Shown here: piece by piece, positions 31,535 through 39,570 of the stretch | Position numbering within the stretch: position 1 is the first letter of the stretch | Layout: each line of letters begins with the position of its first letter | Source: Sporisorium sorghi | Lineage: Eukaryota > Basidiomycota > Ustilaginomycetes > Ustilaginales > Ustilaginaceae | Direction of reading: 5' to 3' | NCBI GenBank assembly: GCA_023212695.1 | Contig: JALCCG010000199.1 | Span: 1-39,570 of the forward strand | Length of the DNA stretch: 39,570 bases | The notes under the pieces: generated by a model | What the model was told of the DNA's origin: nothing | The model's input: the letters and a program-made list of their open reading frames with translations, nothing else | The model's database searches: none | Program-made: the position numbers and the translations under genes

Positions 31535-32416
31535 TTGATCGAGTTCTGCATCCATATTACCTTGAAAGAGGTCGTCATCTGGATTTGCCAGTTCCGGGTC
31601 GAGGCCGGAAGATGAAAAGCTAGACGAGGAAGGCTGAGCGGTACTGGAAGATGGCGCCATATTGGTGTGTTGCAGATCTGCGGCGTTGTCGGCGTTCCTC
31701 TGCCGGATGAGAATGTCGCAGCGATCCTCGAAGCGCGTGGCGACAAAGTAGCTGGCGACGGTTCCCGTCTCACGAGCTTTGATCTTTGTGACGAGGTGAA
31801 GATCAATGAGGCGCTTGCAGATGTAAAAGACGGTCTTCTGGTCGGTGTGCATGGCCGTGCCGATGTCCATGCTGAGCACGGGCGTCTCCCTGGACCGACA
31901 GATGATCTGGAGGACGCGAAAGGTGGATGGAGGCAGGAAGGCGCTATCCGAGCCGACCAAGAGACGTTTGATGACGGGCGTCTGCAGAACGAGGCGGAGG
32001 CGTTGGCCATGGAGCCGCTGGAGCTCGGCGAGATCCTGTTGCTCTGCAAGCGCTTGGTCTGGCAAAAGGTCGACTGAATCGAACTCTGGCGCAGGGTTTG
32101 TGCTAGACTCGGGATTGGATTTTGCTGCTGGACTGTCGAGTGCAGACGACTTTCTTTTCAGAATGCCGCTCTTGGCGCCACTCTGGAGAGGCACCCCTGC
32201 GACGAAAAGTCCGACGCCGACATGCGGATGGCTGAGCAATTGACGAAAGACGAAAGCCCGGTAAGAGGCATCGACAAGTTGGTCTGGGAGTTCAGAGCGC
32301 GAAGAGTGCTCGGTATGGTATTGGCGGATGAAGTCGGCGAAGCGGTCGATGTCGGTGCCCGCCTCGCCATCGAGGCCGATCTGCTCGATGCAGCTGTGGA
32401 TGAGCTCGTCGATCAT
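25826..32416 (-). CDS. TFC3: TFIIIC B-block binding subunit (Tfc3/tau138-like), 2196 aa
   Basis: A single uninterrupted minus-strand frame starts at ATG 32416. Residues about 163-233 (PPSTFRVLQIICRS, MHTDQKTVFYICKRLIDLHL, TKIKARETG) match the winged-helix B-block binding domain of the largest TFIIIC subunit. Conserved stretches continue downstream: YDWTNEEPNKPLIGC, WRPYHQLRPSQVKFLFRIDL and SDWSALFQVIDRQEFNATRG. TFIIIC recognises the internal B box of tRNA genes and recruits TFIIIB for RNA polymerase III. An Asp-rich stretch lies at about residues 290-305, and three AT-hook-like motifs (IGRPPPKKRP, KKGRPRIHP, KRGRPRKQP) lie at about residues 620-665. The size is close to human TFIIIC220 (about 2100 aa) and nearly twice the yeast protein. 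It is head-to-head with mitochondrial uS17 (737 bp start to start). Confidence 0.9.
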
Positions 32417-32633
32417 TTTGAGCAGGGGCTGGCTATGAGTTCATGGTATTGGTGACTGTCGTCGATGGGATGATGAAAGAGAAGATGGATGAGCATGTCG
32501 ATCCGCCTGCCGAGTTGTTGTGAGGATGAGGATATAAAGATGGTGAAAGAAAGGATGCAAAAGAGCAATTCAGGGTCCAAATGCGTGCATGGGCCACGAC
32601 TCAGCTTAAGATGACTGTTGATTACTAAGCGAG

Positions 32634-32656
32634 TTTTTTTTTTTTTTTTTTTTTTT
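32634..32656. repeat. T homopolymer (23 nt) beside the inverted-repeat segment
   Basis: Uninterrupted T run in the TFC3/MRPS17 divergent promoter, 30 bp to the left of the inverted-repeat segment. Confidence 0.92.
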
Positions 32657-32685
32657 GCTAGAACGCGGAATTCTGAGAAAGTCGA

Positions 32686-32945
32686 CTTTGAAGGGGGTAT
32701 CAAAAAGTCCCCGTTCCAATTTCCCCCCCAGGGAAATTGGGGATGGGGAAAATTTTGATTATGTAAGCCCTGCCAAATTGACAAACCCAGAGATGGGGAT
32801 CCTTTTCCCCATCCACAGGGTTTTGCTGAAAATGTTAGACCTTTAATTCAAATTCCACGTTCCAATTTCGGGGGGGCTTCAAAATTCACAGGAAACCCGT
32901 CCCGTGAATTTCCCCAAAATTTTTTTTGGATACCCCCCTTCAAGA
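32686..32945. repeat. MITE-like or foldback segment with imperfect terminal inverted repeats
   Basis: The left end reads TTTGAAGGGGGTATCAAAAA. The right end, read in reverse complement, is CTTGAAGGGGGGTATCCAAAA, the same apart from homopolymer length and end bases. Inside are a 10-bp stem with 5-nt loop (CCAATTTCCC 32716-32725 against GGGAAATTGG 32731-32740), an 8-bp stem (GATGGGGA 32792-32799 against TCCCCATC 32806-32813) and a 6-bp stem (ATTCAC/GTGAAT near 32884-32909). The word CGTTCCAATTT occurs twice. Base composition is unlike the neighbours, with many G, C, A and T runs. No clear target-site duplication is visible. It may be a small non-autonomous element or poor-quality consensus. Confidence 0.5.
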
Positions 32946-33153
32946 GCCTTTCTACTCGTCATACCCGTTCAAACCATCATCACCTCTGCTCGACAGCAAC
33001 GAGCCCGCAACATCACACACCACACACTCCCTCCTCTCAACTCGGTGCACACTTACACACCCATCTCGCCTCATACTCCCAACAGCCACTCATTTCGCAC
33101 CAACTGGCCGACACACGAGTCACACGATCCCCAACCCCTCTTCACTCTCCAAA

Positions 33154-33525
33154 ATGGTGGTGCAAACAATCGAAGGCATCGTGACAAAAGCCGGCGTAAT
33201 GGCGAAAACCGTCACGGTCACCGTAGAGCGACGCTTGATACACCCGAAACTGCTCAAGCCCTACATCCGTCACAAGAAGTATCTGGTGCACGACGAGAAC
33301 AACTCGCTGTCCGTCGGCGACAAGATCATCGCTTCGGCATGCAGACCGCTGTCGGCACGCAAGAGGTTCACGCTGTTCAATAAGGTGGGCACGGAGGCGG
33401 AGGCAGAGGCGCGTAGAGCGAAGGCGGAGAGCCTCATGTCGGCGGAGGACAAGGAGAAGATTCGAATTGAGCAGCTGGTTAAGGACGAGATTGCCAAGCG
33501 GGCTGGTGGGGGTAAGCAGGCGTGA
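33154..33525 (+). CDS. MRPS17: Mitochondrial small-subunit ribosomal protein uS17m (123 aa)
   Basis: The start is ATG 33154 (CCAAAATGGTG), the first ATG in frame before the conserved core. The core has the bacterial-type uS17 pattern: IEGIVTKAGVMAKTVTVTVE, HPKLLKPYIRHKKYLVHDE, SVGDKIIASACRPLSARKRF. The DE-N-SL-GDKI order is that of bacterial/mitochondrial S17, not of cytosolic S11. The protein binds 15S/16S-type rRNA in the body of the mitochondrial small subunit. The last 40 residues are a charged helix (EAEARRAKAESL, EDKEKIRIEQLV) extending beyond the bacterial length. There is no obvious cleavable presequence, as in other fungal uS17m. It diverges from TFC3. Confidence 0.9.
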   Translation: MVVQTIEGIVTKAGVMAKTVTVTVERRLIHPKLLKPYIRHKKYLVHDENNSLSVGDKIIASACRPLSARKRFTLFNKVGTEAEAEARRAKAESLMSAEDKEKIRIEQLVKDEIAKRAGGGKQA

Positions 33526-33988
33526 TGCGGATCACTGGTGGGCAGCACTCTGTACAAAAGGCAGCGGTGGGCAGCTGGTGCTTCTGTTCTCGTGTTCCGT
33601 ATCATCTGCTTCAAAGTGTCCCTCCCAGCCGCAATTCTTTGCCTCATCCCCCGATTCTGAGCGCCTCGAGCGCTTTTGTACTATATATCCATGCACACAT
33701 GTAAAACGCTTCCCGATCACTCATCAGCATGCTGCTGTCTTCCAGAATCACCCTTGACAGGCGGCTTTGTCGAGATGGATCTGATAGCAGAGTCGCCTTT
33801 CACACAGGCTTCGGAGATGATTTTTCGAGCCGCTCTAATTGCGAACCAACGGTCTAACATTTAGCAATTTTTTCCACGTGCGCTGTTCGGCAGCCGGACA
33901 AGACTCGACCGGTGGCACGAGCCTCGCTCACTCTCCATCAACCACCATCATCATCCACGCCGACCACTCTTGACCTTTCATCGCCGCC
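33526..33988. other. Intergenic region between MRPS17 and the Pex11-like gene
   Basis: This 463-bp region holds the MRPS17 3' flank and the promoter of the next gene on the same strand. It has a weak ACTATATATCC motif near 33680. No gene is visible. Confidence 0.6.
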
Positions 33989-36241
33989 ATGGTCAATCGC
34001 GCACCTAAAGCAGACGATGGTGCCGACGGCTCCGCTGCTCGATCAGGGCCATCATCGAGTCAGCCGCGCTCAACCGACCACACCAACGCGACACTGCAGC
34101 TGCCACCCTCGCAGTCCTCACTCTCCGTACGAAGCGAGTTCGACGACAGCAGTGCAGGCTACATCACAGCGTCTTCGAGCCGCGCGTCGAATTTGGATGC
34201 GGAGCCGCTGACTGCGCTGCCTCGTGTTAGTCTGGAGTCGATGCGGTCGTCGACGCCGGTTAAGAAGCACGCTTCGTTGGCACGGAGCCCGTCGAGCGAC
34301 TCGGTGACGACTACAGCTGGCAACAGTAGCAGCGGGAGCAACAATGCGAGCGGCGCGAACCTGGCGTCGCTGAGCTCGGTGACTACGTTCGTACCGAGCA
34401 CGCTTACCGATCTGGACAACTCGGACGACGACGATGATGACGATGGGGAGCCTGTTGGGTCGAGAGACGGTGGGGATGTTGGCGATGGCACGGCCGAGTT
34501 CGTGCCCAACTACGACTTTGATCTTTGCGATCCGCACGAGCGCACCGTCGCTCCTGACGATACCACAAACCCAGGCGATGCGACGGAGCCCGACCGCACC
34601 CTAGCCCCGGGCGACGTGATCACCGTGAGCCACTCGCACTCGACCAGCCTCAACGCGTCCATCCCACACTCGCGCTCCGCCTCCCACTCCTCCGGCCACT
34701 TCCCGAACCTCTCCGCCTCATGGCCGACGCTCGCCCTCCCGCGCTCAGCCGTAAAACTGCACCGGCGGCGGCGCGGTATCCTGCTGCGCCTGCTCAAAAC
34801 CTGGGAGGGCCGCGAGCAGGTGCTGCACCTCACGCACTCGCTCGTGCTGCTGCTGTACGCGTCGCTCGACCACCCGGTCCCACAGACGATCCGGGGCGCG
34901 CTGCTGCACCCAGCGGGCACCGTGCTCGCCATGTCCTTCCCAAGACCCTGGCGCGTCGCGGTCATGCAGCGCATCTACACGTCCGCCGAGGGCATCGACA
35001 ATTTTCGACGTGTGATTCTTATCGCGCGCTGGGTGACGGGCGCTACCGAGCGCGTTATGGACCACTGGCAGCAAAGGCAGAATGCGATAAGGGCAAAGAC
35101 GGCACACCAGCGCGATGTGGAGCTCGAAGCCAGGCTGACGGGGGAGGAACCGACGGAAAAGCAGGCGGATAGGGTGGAGGGAGGGACGAGCTGGTTGCAG
35201 CCTTTGAGCGTGGCGCCGTTCGATGAAGAGGAGGGTGGAGAGCAGAGCTTTGCGCAGGCTCCTGGTGCGAAGCTGGGCAAGGTGACGGGGCGCGGCGATG
35301 CGACGGGCGCGGTGGGTGCCGATGTTGCCGAGAACGCCGACGCTTCCTCCTCCTCCAAGTCGCACCAGCCAAAGCTTGACGCAACAACATCACCTCCGAC
35401 CTCATTCACTCACCTTCTCGCTCGATTCTGGACGAGCCTCACACACCTCTCGCACCTCGAAACCTTCGCCGAGACGCTCTCCACCATCGGCGAGGCGTGT
35501 GAGACCGCCGCGGTCCTCGCTGGCGGCGGCATGTTCTGGCGCGCCGTCGGCATCCAACGACTCGGCCTGCCCTTGCTCTCGCGTCGTCGGCGACGTGGAA
35601 TCGAGCGGTTGGGGATCGTGCTCTCGCTGTGCTCCGTTTTGCTCAGCCTGCTCGTCCTCCGTATCGAACGCAAGGCTCTGCGCTCGCAACTGCGCTCGGC
35701 GCATCGTAGGATCATTCGGGCGAACGACAAGCTCGGCTGGGCGACGGATCTGGCAGGCACCACGATCGAGCGCGACCAGGCGCTGTCGCATCGCAGGCGC
35801 GATCCGTCCCGCCTTAGGGGGCGGTCGAGCGACAAGCATCCCGTAGAGACGCTCGGCCCAGACCTGCAGGACGCAGCGCGAGAGTTGGATGATCAGGAGC
35901 TGTCCGGATCGGAGCCGTCTGACATATGGACCGTCGTGCCCGACGCGGATGACAGGTATACCCAGAATCGGTCGGCGCCCGAACGCATCGACGTGGATAC
36001 ACTCGTGAAGTCGACCGAACGCTCGCTGGTGCGCGCCGAAGCCGACCTCCGCAGCACACGTCGCAGCCTCAAACTCAACTTTGCCGAGAAGATCGCTAAC
36101 CTTTCGGAGAGTGTTTTTCTTTCATACGAAGCCGCTGCACCGCATATCGATAAAGAGGGAGTCGAGGGCTGGACGGGCCTGCTGGCGAGTGCGATCCGGC
36201 TGACGTCGCTGTGGCGCCAGATCAGCTGGGGGTTGCTTTGA
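33989..36241 (+). CDS. Pex11-family peroxisomal membrane protein, unusually long (750 aa)
   Basis: The ATG at 33989 sits in an ideal context (GCCGCCATGG). The first 250 residues are Ser/Thr/Asp-rich and probably disordered, with an acidic run (DDDDDDGEP) and histidine/serine stretches. From about residue 260 the Pex11 pattern begins: RLLKTWEGREQVLHLTHSL, later NFRRVILIARWVTGATERV, then GEACETAAVLAGGGMFWRAV and the hydrophobic segment RLGIVLSLCSVLLSLLVLRI. A charged tail follows. Pex11 proteins curve and elongate the peroxisomal membrane during proliferation. Typical members have about 230-300 residues, so this one carries large extensions and a charged insert of about 110 residues between the halves of the domain. 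The family call rests on short motifs and hydrophobic pattern, so a distant relative is possible. Confidence 0.6.
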   Translation: MVNRAPKADDGADGSAARSGPSSSQPRSTDHTNATLQLPPSQSSLSVRSEFDDSSAGYITASSSRASNLDAEPLTALPRVSLESMRSSTPVKKHASLARSPSSDSVTTTAGNSSSGSNNASGANLASLSSVTTFVPSTLTDLDNSDDDDDDDGEPVGSRDGGDVGDGTAEFVPNYDFDLCDPHERTVAPDDTTNPGDATEPDRTLAPGDVITVSHSHSTSLNASIPHSRSASHSSGHFPNLSASWPTLALPRSAVKLHRRRRGILLRLLKTWEGREQVLHLTHSLVLLLYASLDHPVPQTIRGALLHPAGTVLAMSFPRPWRVAVMQRIYTSAEGIDNFRRVILIARWVTGATERVMDHWQQRQNAIRAKTAHQRDVELEARLTGEEPTEKQADRVEGGTSWLQPLSVAPFDEEEGGEQSFAQAPGAKLGKVTGRGDATGAVGADVAENADASSSSKSHQPKLDATTSPPTSFTHLLARFWTSLTHLSHLETFAETLSTIGEACETAAVLAGGGMFWRAVGIQRLGLPLLSRRRRRGIERLGIVLSLCSVLLSLLVLRIERKALRSQLRSAHRRIIRANDKLGWATDLAGTTIERDQALSHRRRDPSRLRGRSSDKHPVETLGPDLQDAARELDDQELSGSEPSDIWTVVPDADDRYTQNRSAPERIDVDTLVKSTERSLVRAEADLRSTRRSLKLNFAEKIANLSESVFLSYEAAAPHIDKEGVEGWTGLLASAIRLTSLWRQISWGLL

Positions 36242-36358
36242 ATGGCAGCGCTGTATTCCTTCCATATCGATATGTGTGAGCGTTTAGAGTGTAGAGAGTG
36301 TATGTGAGTGAGTCGAGTGGTGCATGTGCAACTCTAGTATAGCGATGATTTCCTGACT

Positions 36359-37510
36359 CTACTTGCCCTTCGGCAGCGCCAGCCAGGCCAGCAACCCGAC
36401 CACCAAGCCCGAAACCTTCTCCTGAGGCGTGTGAAAGTAAATGGCCGTGTTGAGCAGCATCCAGCTCCACAGCGCGACCAGCCCCACGCTCGCACCCACG
36501 GCCACATACGCCGAGCGCGTCCACCTCACGCTGCCTGCATTCCCCCGAGTGGGCTGCTTGCCAAACAGCCCTGCCAGCGCAGACCCACGCAGGAGCACGG
36601 CGAGATACGGCGCGACGTCTTCCAGCAGCAGGAGCGACGAGAGCACCATGATAAACGTGTGGCCCGAGATGTCGTGGCCGCCCTTCCACATGGCGCGGAT
36701 GCTTTTGCGTGTAGCGGAGTTGGACGCGAACAGGGCCGGGTGGCTGGCACTGGATAGCGGGGTGCGGGTGCGGCAGTAGAGGTCCTCGACGGGAGACTGG
36801 TTCGGATCGCCGCCAGGAACGCACACGGCTCCCGTGGCGGTGAGGATGCGTTCAGAGAGCGGCGGGCCAAAGAACCAGTTCGCAAAGAGCGCCCAGAGCA
36901 AGGTGGCGATCAGGTAGCGCCGCACCGAGGTCGAGACGGGGCTCGAGATGGTCGCCTGTGCCGGTGTTCCGTTTACCGCAGACGTCGTCGTTGGGGACGC
37001 TGGCGTCAGCCTGAGGAAGAAGAGCTGCAGAGCCCACGCAATCGTGGTCCAGAGCCACGCCTTTTTGACGAAAATCTGGTTGGCAATGTTCTTGCGGTTG
37101 GCCCAGTAGTTGAGCGCGTGATGCGGCGGCAACAGGATCGTCGGTGGGATGGGCCCCAGATTGGTGCTGCCCTCTACACCGTTCTGAATCGAGGCTGCCG
37201 GTGCTACCGCAGCTCCAGGAAGTGTGGATGGGAACTGAGAGTCCGTAGAGCCAGTGATACCCGAGGAGATGCGAACGTTTTCAAGATGCGTGCCGTAGAT
37301 GACGCTGTATGCGGTACCGAGGACGACGATCGAGGTGAAATACAGAGCAAAAGTGAGGTGACGAGGCTGCAATCCTAGAGGTAGTTTCGAGGACTGTCGC
37401 CGTTGAGGTGTTGTGTAGGTGGAGCTCATGGTCTGAAGAGCAGGAATGCGGATGGTCTTTTTTGAGCGTGGTGGTGAGCAAGCAACTTGGACGAATAGCC
37501 TCGTCGCCAT
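36359..37510 (-). CDS. FIT-family (Scs3/Yft2) ER acyl-CoA diphosphatase, 383 aa
   Basis: The family signatures are clear: WKGGHDISGHTF and YFHTPQEKVSG contain the two histidines required for activity in human FIT2. The product is multi-spanning: hydrophobic segments near LTFALYFTSIVVLGTAY, WLWTTIAWALQLFFL, YLIATLLWALFANWFFG, FIMVLSSLLLL, VAVGASVGLVALWSW and VVGLLAWLALP. FIT proteins sit in the endoplasmic reticulum, cleave fatty acyl-CoA and support lipid-droplet budding and phospholipid balance. The longest frame starts at ATG 37510. A second ATG at 37429 (ACCATGAGC, A at -3) has the better context and would give 356 aa; the 27 extra residues carry no recognisable signal. It is convergent with the Pex11-like gene, with only 117 bp between their stops. 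Whether it is the Scs3 or Yft2 type is not resolved. Confidence 0.88.
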   Translation of the reverse strand: MATRLFVQVACSPPRSKKTIRIPALQTMSSTYTTPQRRQSSKLPLGLQPRHLTFALYFTSIVVLGTAYSVIYGTHLENVRISSGITGSTDSQFPSTLPGAAVAPAASIQNGVEGSTNLGPIPPTILLPPHHALNYWANRKNIANQIFVKKAWLWTTIAWALQLFFLRLTPASPTTTSAVNGTPAQATISSPVSTSVRRYLIATLLWALFANWFFGPPLSERILTATGAVCVPGGDPNQSPVEDLYCRTRTPLSSASHPALFASNSATRKSIRAMWKGGHDISGHTFIMVLSSLLLLEDVAPYLAVLLRGSALAGLFGKQPTRGNAGSVRWTRSAYVAVGASVGLVALWSWMLLNTAIYFHTPQEKVSGLVVGLLAWLALPKGK

Positions 37511-37596
37511 CTGATCGACAAAAGAGCGTGGATGCGCAGCATGACACGCAGCACGACGTCGTCGTCATGTGGAGGCTTGCCTGCGAAAATAGAGAG

Positions 37597-37631
<35 letters not shown>
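37597..37631. repeat. A homopolymer (35 nt)
   Basis: A pure A run (T on the transcribed minus strand) between the FIT-family start and the next gene's stop. It follows GAGAG and precedes an AT-rich GATTTTATTTTT. It lies in the promoter of the FIT-family gene. Confidence 0.92.
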
Positions 37632-37633
<2 letters not shown>

Positions 37634-37822
37634 TTTTATTTTTGGTGCATTTCAGTGGGGCAATGAGAAAAAGTCATGGTGATCCACTCTCGAGAGGTCA
37701 CAAGGCAGGTTCGGTATGGAACAAGAAGCTTTCCGAGACAACGACAATGCGAGAACATTGCAAAGCGAGCGAGAGATAGACAAGCGAACAGGACGACGAC
37801 AAGCAGACAGAGAGAGCCAAGC

Positions 37823-38794
37823 CTACTTTTTCAGAGCAGGATCCGTGATGGCCAAGACACGCACCTCGATCGACCAACGAGGCTCGGCATCCTCAGGCGT
37901 GGTCGGGTCCTCGAACGCAGTATGCGGCGTCCTGGTCTCCGTCTCCGAGTCGTAGCACTTGAGCAAGATCGCCTCGTCCGTGCCCAGCCCGCTCTTGTAG
38001 TACCATCGATGCTCCGGATTAGCGTAGATCGAGAGCGTCTGGCCCGTCCAGGTGGGATAGCGCAGTTCAGCCACGACCCAGTCCTTGGGTTTGCCGTTTT
38101 CACCTCTCGAAACAGTGCGGCTGTCGGCGACAGCGAGGGGCCAGTCATACACCTTGCCACGCAACGGGCGCCAGAGGTTGATCAGCTGCGCGTGCAATTC
38201 GCCACGCAACACCCGGTCGAGCGTCTCTTGACCCAGGTGCTTGCGGATGCGGTTCTCGCCCGCCCAGCGACTCTGGTCCGAGTGCGCCGCCTGCACGGGC
38301 TTGCGCGTCTCGGGCGTCTCGGGCAGATCCTCCTCCTCCTCCTCCTTGGGCCGACGCTTGCGCACCGTGTGGTCGAAGATAAACGTCGACGTCACTCCCA
38401 AATGATCTTTGAAGAGTTGGTCCACATCGGCGTAGTATACGTCTTGAATCCACTTGTCGTCCTCCCACTTTTGCTCAGCCCACGCCTTTTCGGTCTGGGC
38501 AAGTCCAAAGCCTTGGACGATCTCGAAGCCCGCCTCGCGCGTGTTGAAGCCGGCACGCTCGCGATCAGCAGGCGTGGTGCCGCGCAGGTCGGTGATCTCC
38601 ACCGTGGGCGTATCGTAGACGTGATTGTTGGTGATGCCATCCTCGGGTTTGTACAGTGTGTTGAACGGCTTCTCGACCGAGCGCGACAGGTAGTTGATCT
38701 TGGCCGACACCTTGCGCGTGCCAGGGATCTGGAGAGTGATGGGACTGTCCGAGGAGGACTGCACCTGTGTCGTGCTTGTCGCTGTGGTCGACAT
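37823..38794 (-). CDS. AsaB/CmcJ-type hydroxylase/desaturase-like protein (323 aa)
   Basis: The frame opens at a TTG (38803); the first ATG is at 38794 (AAAAATGTCG) and is taken as the start. The pattern matches the fungal AsaB / bacterial CmcJ-like family: FNTREAGFEIVQGF, an H-D pair in HSDQS, LINLWRPLRGKVYDWPLAVAD, NPEHRWYYKSGL, DEAILLKCYDSE, TPHTAFEDP and SIEVRVLA. Members are annotated as hydroxylases or desaturases in secondary metabolism; the conserved His/Asp residues would fit an iron site. Most fungal members have unknown substrates. There is a Glu run (KEEEEEDLPETPE) in an acidic loop. No other biosynthetic gene is visible nearby, so this copy is not clearly in a cluster. The product is probably cytosolic, with no signal peptide. 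Confidence 0.8.
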   Translation of the reverse strand: MSTTATSTTQVQSSSDSPITLQIPGTRKVSAKINYLSRSVEKPFNTLYKPEDGITNNHVYDTPTVEITDLRGTTPADRERAGFNTREAGFEIVQGFGLAQTEKAWAEQKWEDDKWIQDVYYADVDQLFKDHLGVTSTFIFDHTVRKRRPKEEEEEDLPETPETRKPVQAAHSDQSRWAGENRIRKHLGQETLDRVLRGELHAQLINLWRPLRGKVYDWPLAVADSRTVSRGENGKPKDWVVAELRYPTWTGQTLSIYANPEHRWYYKSGLGTDEAILLKCYDSETETRTPHTAFEDPTTPEDAEPRWSIEVRVLAITDPALKK

Positions 38795-39495
38795 TTTTCC
38801 CAAAGAGAGGGGGCTCGCTCAGATGCTGTGGATGGAGTTGGGTTGATGATGGAAGACCGTGGGATGGGATCGAGGCAGCGCTATATATCGCTTTCAAGCT
38901 ATGCTGAGCCTTGACGATGTTATGCGCGCAAAGCCTTGCTGTCGGCTATAAGAGGCAACTTGGTCTCTAGCCTACGAAGCACAGGACAGGATGATGAGTG
39001 AGTGAGTGAGTGAGTGAGTGAGTTAGTAAGGGCAACGGTTGACAAGCTGCAAAACAACGGATCACGGCATCGGCAACCAAAGTCACGAGTCGAGCTTTGG
39101 AGCTTTGGAGCTAGTCAACCCGACTATCCAGCTTATCGTCCCCTGCCATCACAGCTGTGGGGTACAAAGCAAAGCAAGCTTGACAGCTTGACGATTGCGC
39201 CATTCGGCAAAATATACCTGCAGTAATCTCCGCAGAGAGAGAGAGAGGCAATCCCCGATCCGAGTCTGAAGTTGCCCTTTGCATTGCCGCGGACCTTTGA
39301 CCCTCGTCATGGAACATGCTCGATCCATGAATGCGCTTCTTTCCTCCACGGAAGAGTACCACTGCTCTGGGCCTTTCTCCGACATGCCGTATCACATGGT
39401 CCAGAAGCTTGTTCTTTCCGAACCTGTCCAAGTCGACTCGACGGTAAGCTGCGATCGGGCTGCAAGACCCTGAGATCGGGCAGCGCTGTGTGTGT

Positions 39496-39496
<1 letters not shown>
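38795..39496. other. Upstream region of the AsaB-like gene, no gene seen
   Basis: About 700 bp holding the promoter of the AsaB-like gene, including a minus-strand GATATATAGC motif near 38880-38890, and a GAGT tetranucleotide array. No protein is recognisable in any frame. Confidence 0.6.
38996..39022. repeat. GAGT tetranucleotide tandem repeat
   Basis: Nearly seven perfect copies of GAGT, about 200 bp upstream of the AsaB-like gene start. Confidence 0.93.

Positions 39497-39570
<74 letters not shown>
39497..39570. repeat. Terminal poly-T tract (74 nt) reaching the window end
   Basis: After a short TG repeat the sequence is T only up to the last base of the window, so its true length is unknown. 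Read on the other strand it is a poly-A followed by ACACAC. Confidence 0.97.

Noticed and set aside
25974..32077. Several long plus-strand frames across the TFC3 gene (up to 582 codons)
   Set aside because: They are antisense shadows caused by GC-rich codon bias; the minus-strand frame is the one with conserved domains.
1..39570. CRISPR arrays, insertion sequences, prophage or bacterial operons
   Set aside because: No regularly spaced direct repeats, integrases or transposases; the content is clearly eukaryotic.

Overview
The window looks like nuclear DNA of a smut fungus (Ustilaginomycotina, probably Ustilaginaceae). Coding sequence is GC-rich and mostly intron-poor. Genes are several-kilobase, densely packed and on both strands. 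Introns carry GTAAG-type donors. Intergenic DNA is dotted with long A/T homopolymers and CT/GA/CA microsatellites. The genus assignment is inference from style and gene content; the eukaryotic, basidiomycete-like nature follows from the cytosolic ribosomal proteins, the TFIIIC subunit and a class I hydrophobin.

Layout. (1) 1-4622 (+): 5'-truncated CRIB plus protein kinase (PAK/Ste20 family) with DFT in place of DFG. (2) 6874-10350 (+): Cid1-like non-canonical poly(A)/poly(U) polymerase, after a 2.2 kb leader region that carries an exact match to the smut pheromone-response element. (3) 10912-12048 (-): Nit2-type omega-amidase with a family-atypical insert. (4) 12420-12519: 100-N scaffold gap whose two flanks are copies of each other. 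(5) 12689-13339 (+): RPL10A. (6) 14097-15086 (-): prohibitin-2. (7) 15394-17031 (+): actin-related protein, Arp9 type. (8) 17932-19263 (-): RPL28, three exons, reconstructed here. (9) 19942-20388 (-): class I hydrophobin, two exons, reconstructed here. (10) 20389-25825: 5.4 kb with no recognisable gene. (11) 25826-32416 (-): TFIIIC largest subunit (Tfc3-like, 2196 aa). (12) 32686-32945: unusual inverted-repeat segment in the divergent promoter. (13) 33154-33525 (+): mitochondrial uS17. (14) 33989-36241 (+): very long Pex11-like protein. (15) 36359-37510 (-): FIT-family (Scs3/Yft2) ER lipid protein. (16) 37823-38794 (-): AsaB/CmcJ-type oxidoreductase. (17) The window ends inside a 74-nt poly-T tract.

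The genes do not form one pathway. Most are housekeeping: cytosolic and mitochondrial translation, Pol III transcription, chromatin remodelling, inner mitochondrial membrane. Three pairs are head-to-head (omega-amidase/RPL10A, PHB2/ARP9, TFC3/MRPS17), so shared promoters are likely. The lineage-variable content is the hydrophobin with its long gene-free upstream region, the AsaB-like enzyme, and the PAK-type kinase. I did not find a clearly new multi-gene system. The most interesting items are the kinase DFT motif, the Cid1-like tyrosine at the base-selecting position, the inverted-repeat element at 32.7-32.9 kb and the 5.4 kb gene-free block.
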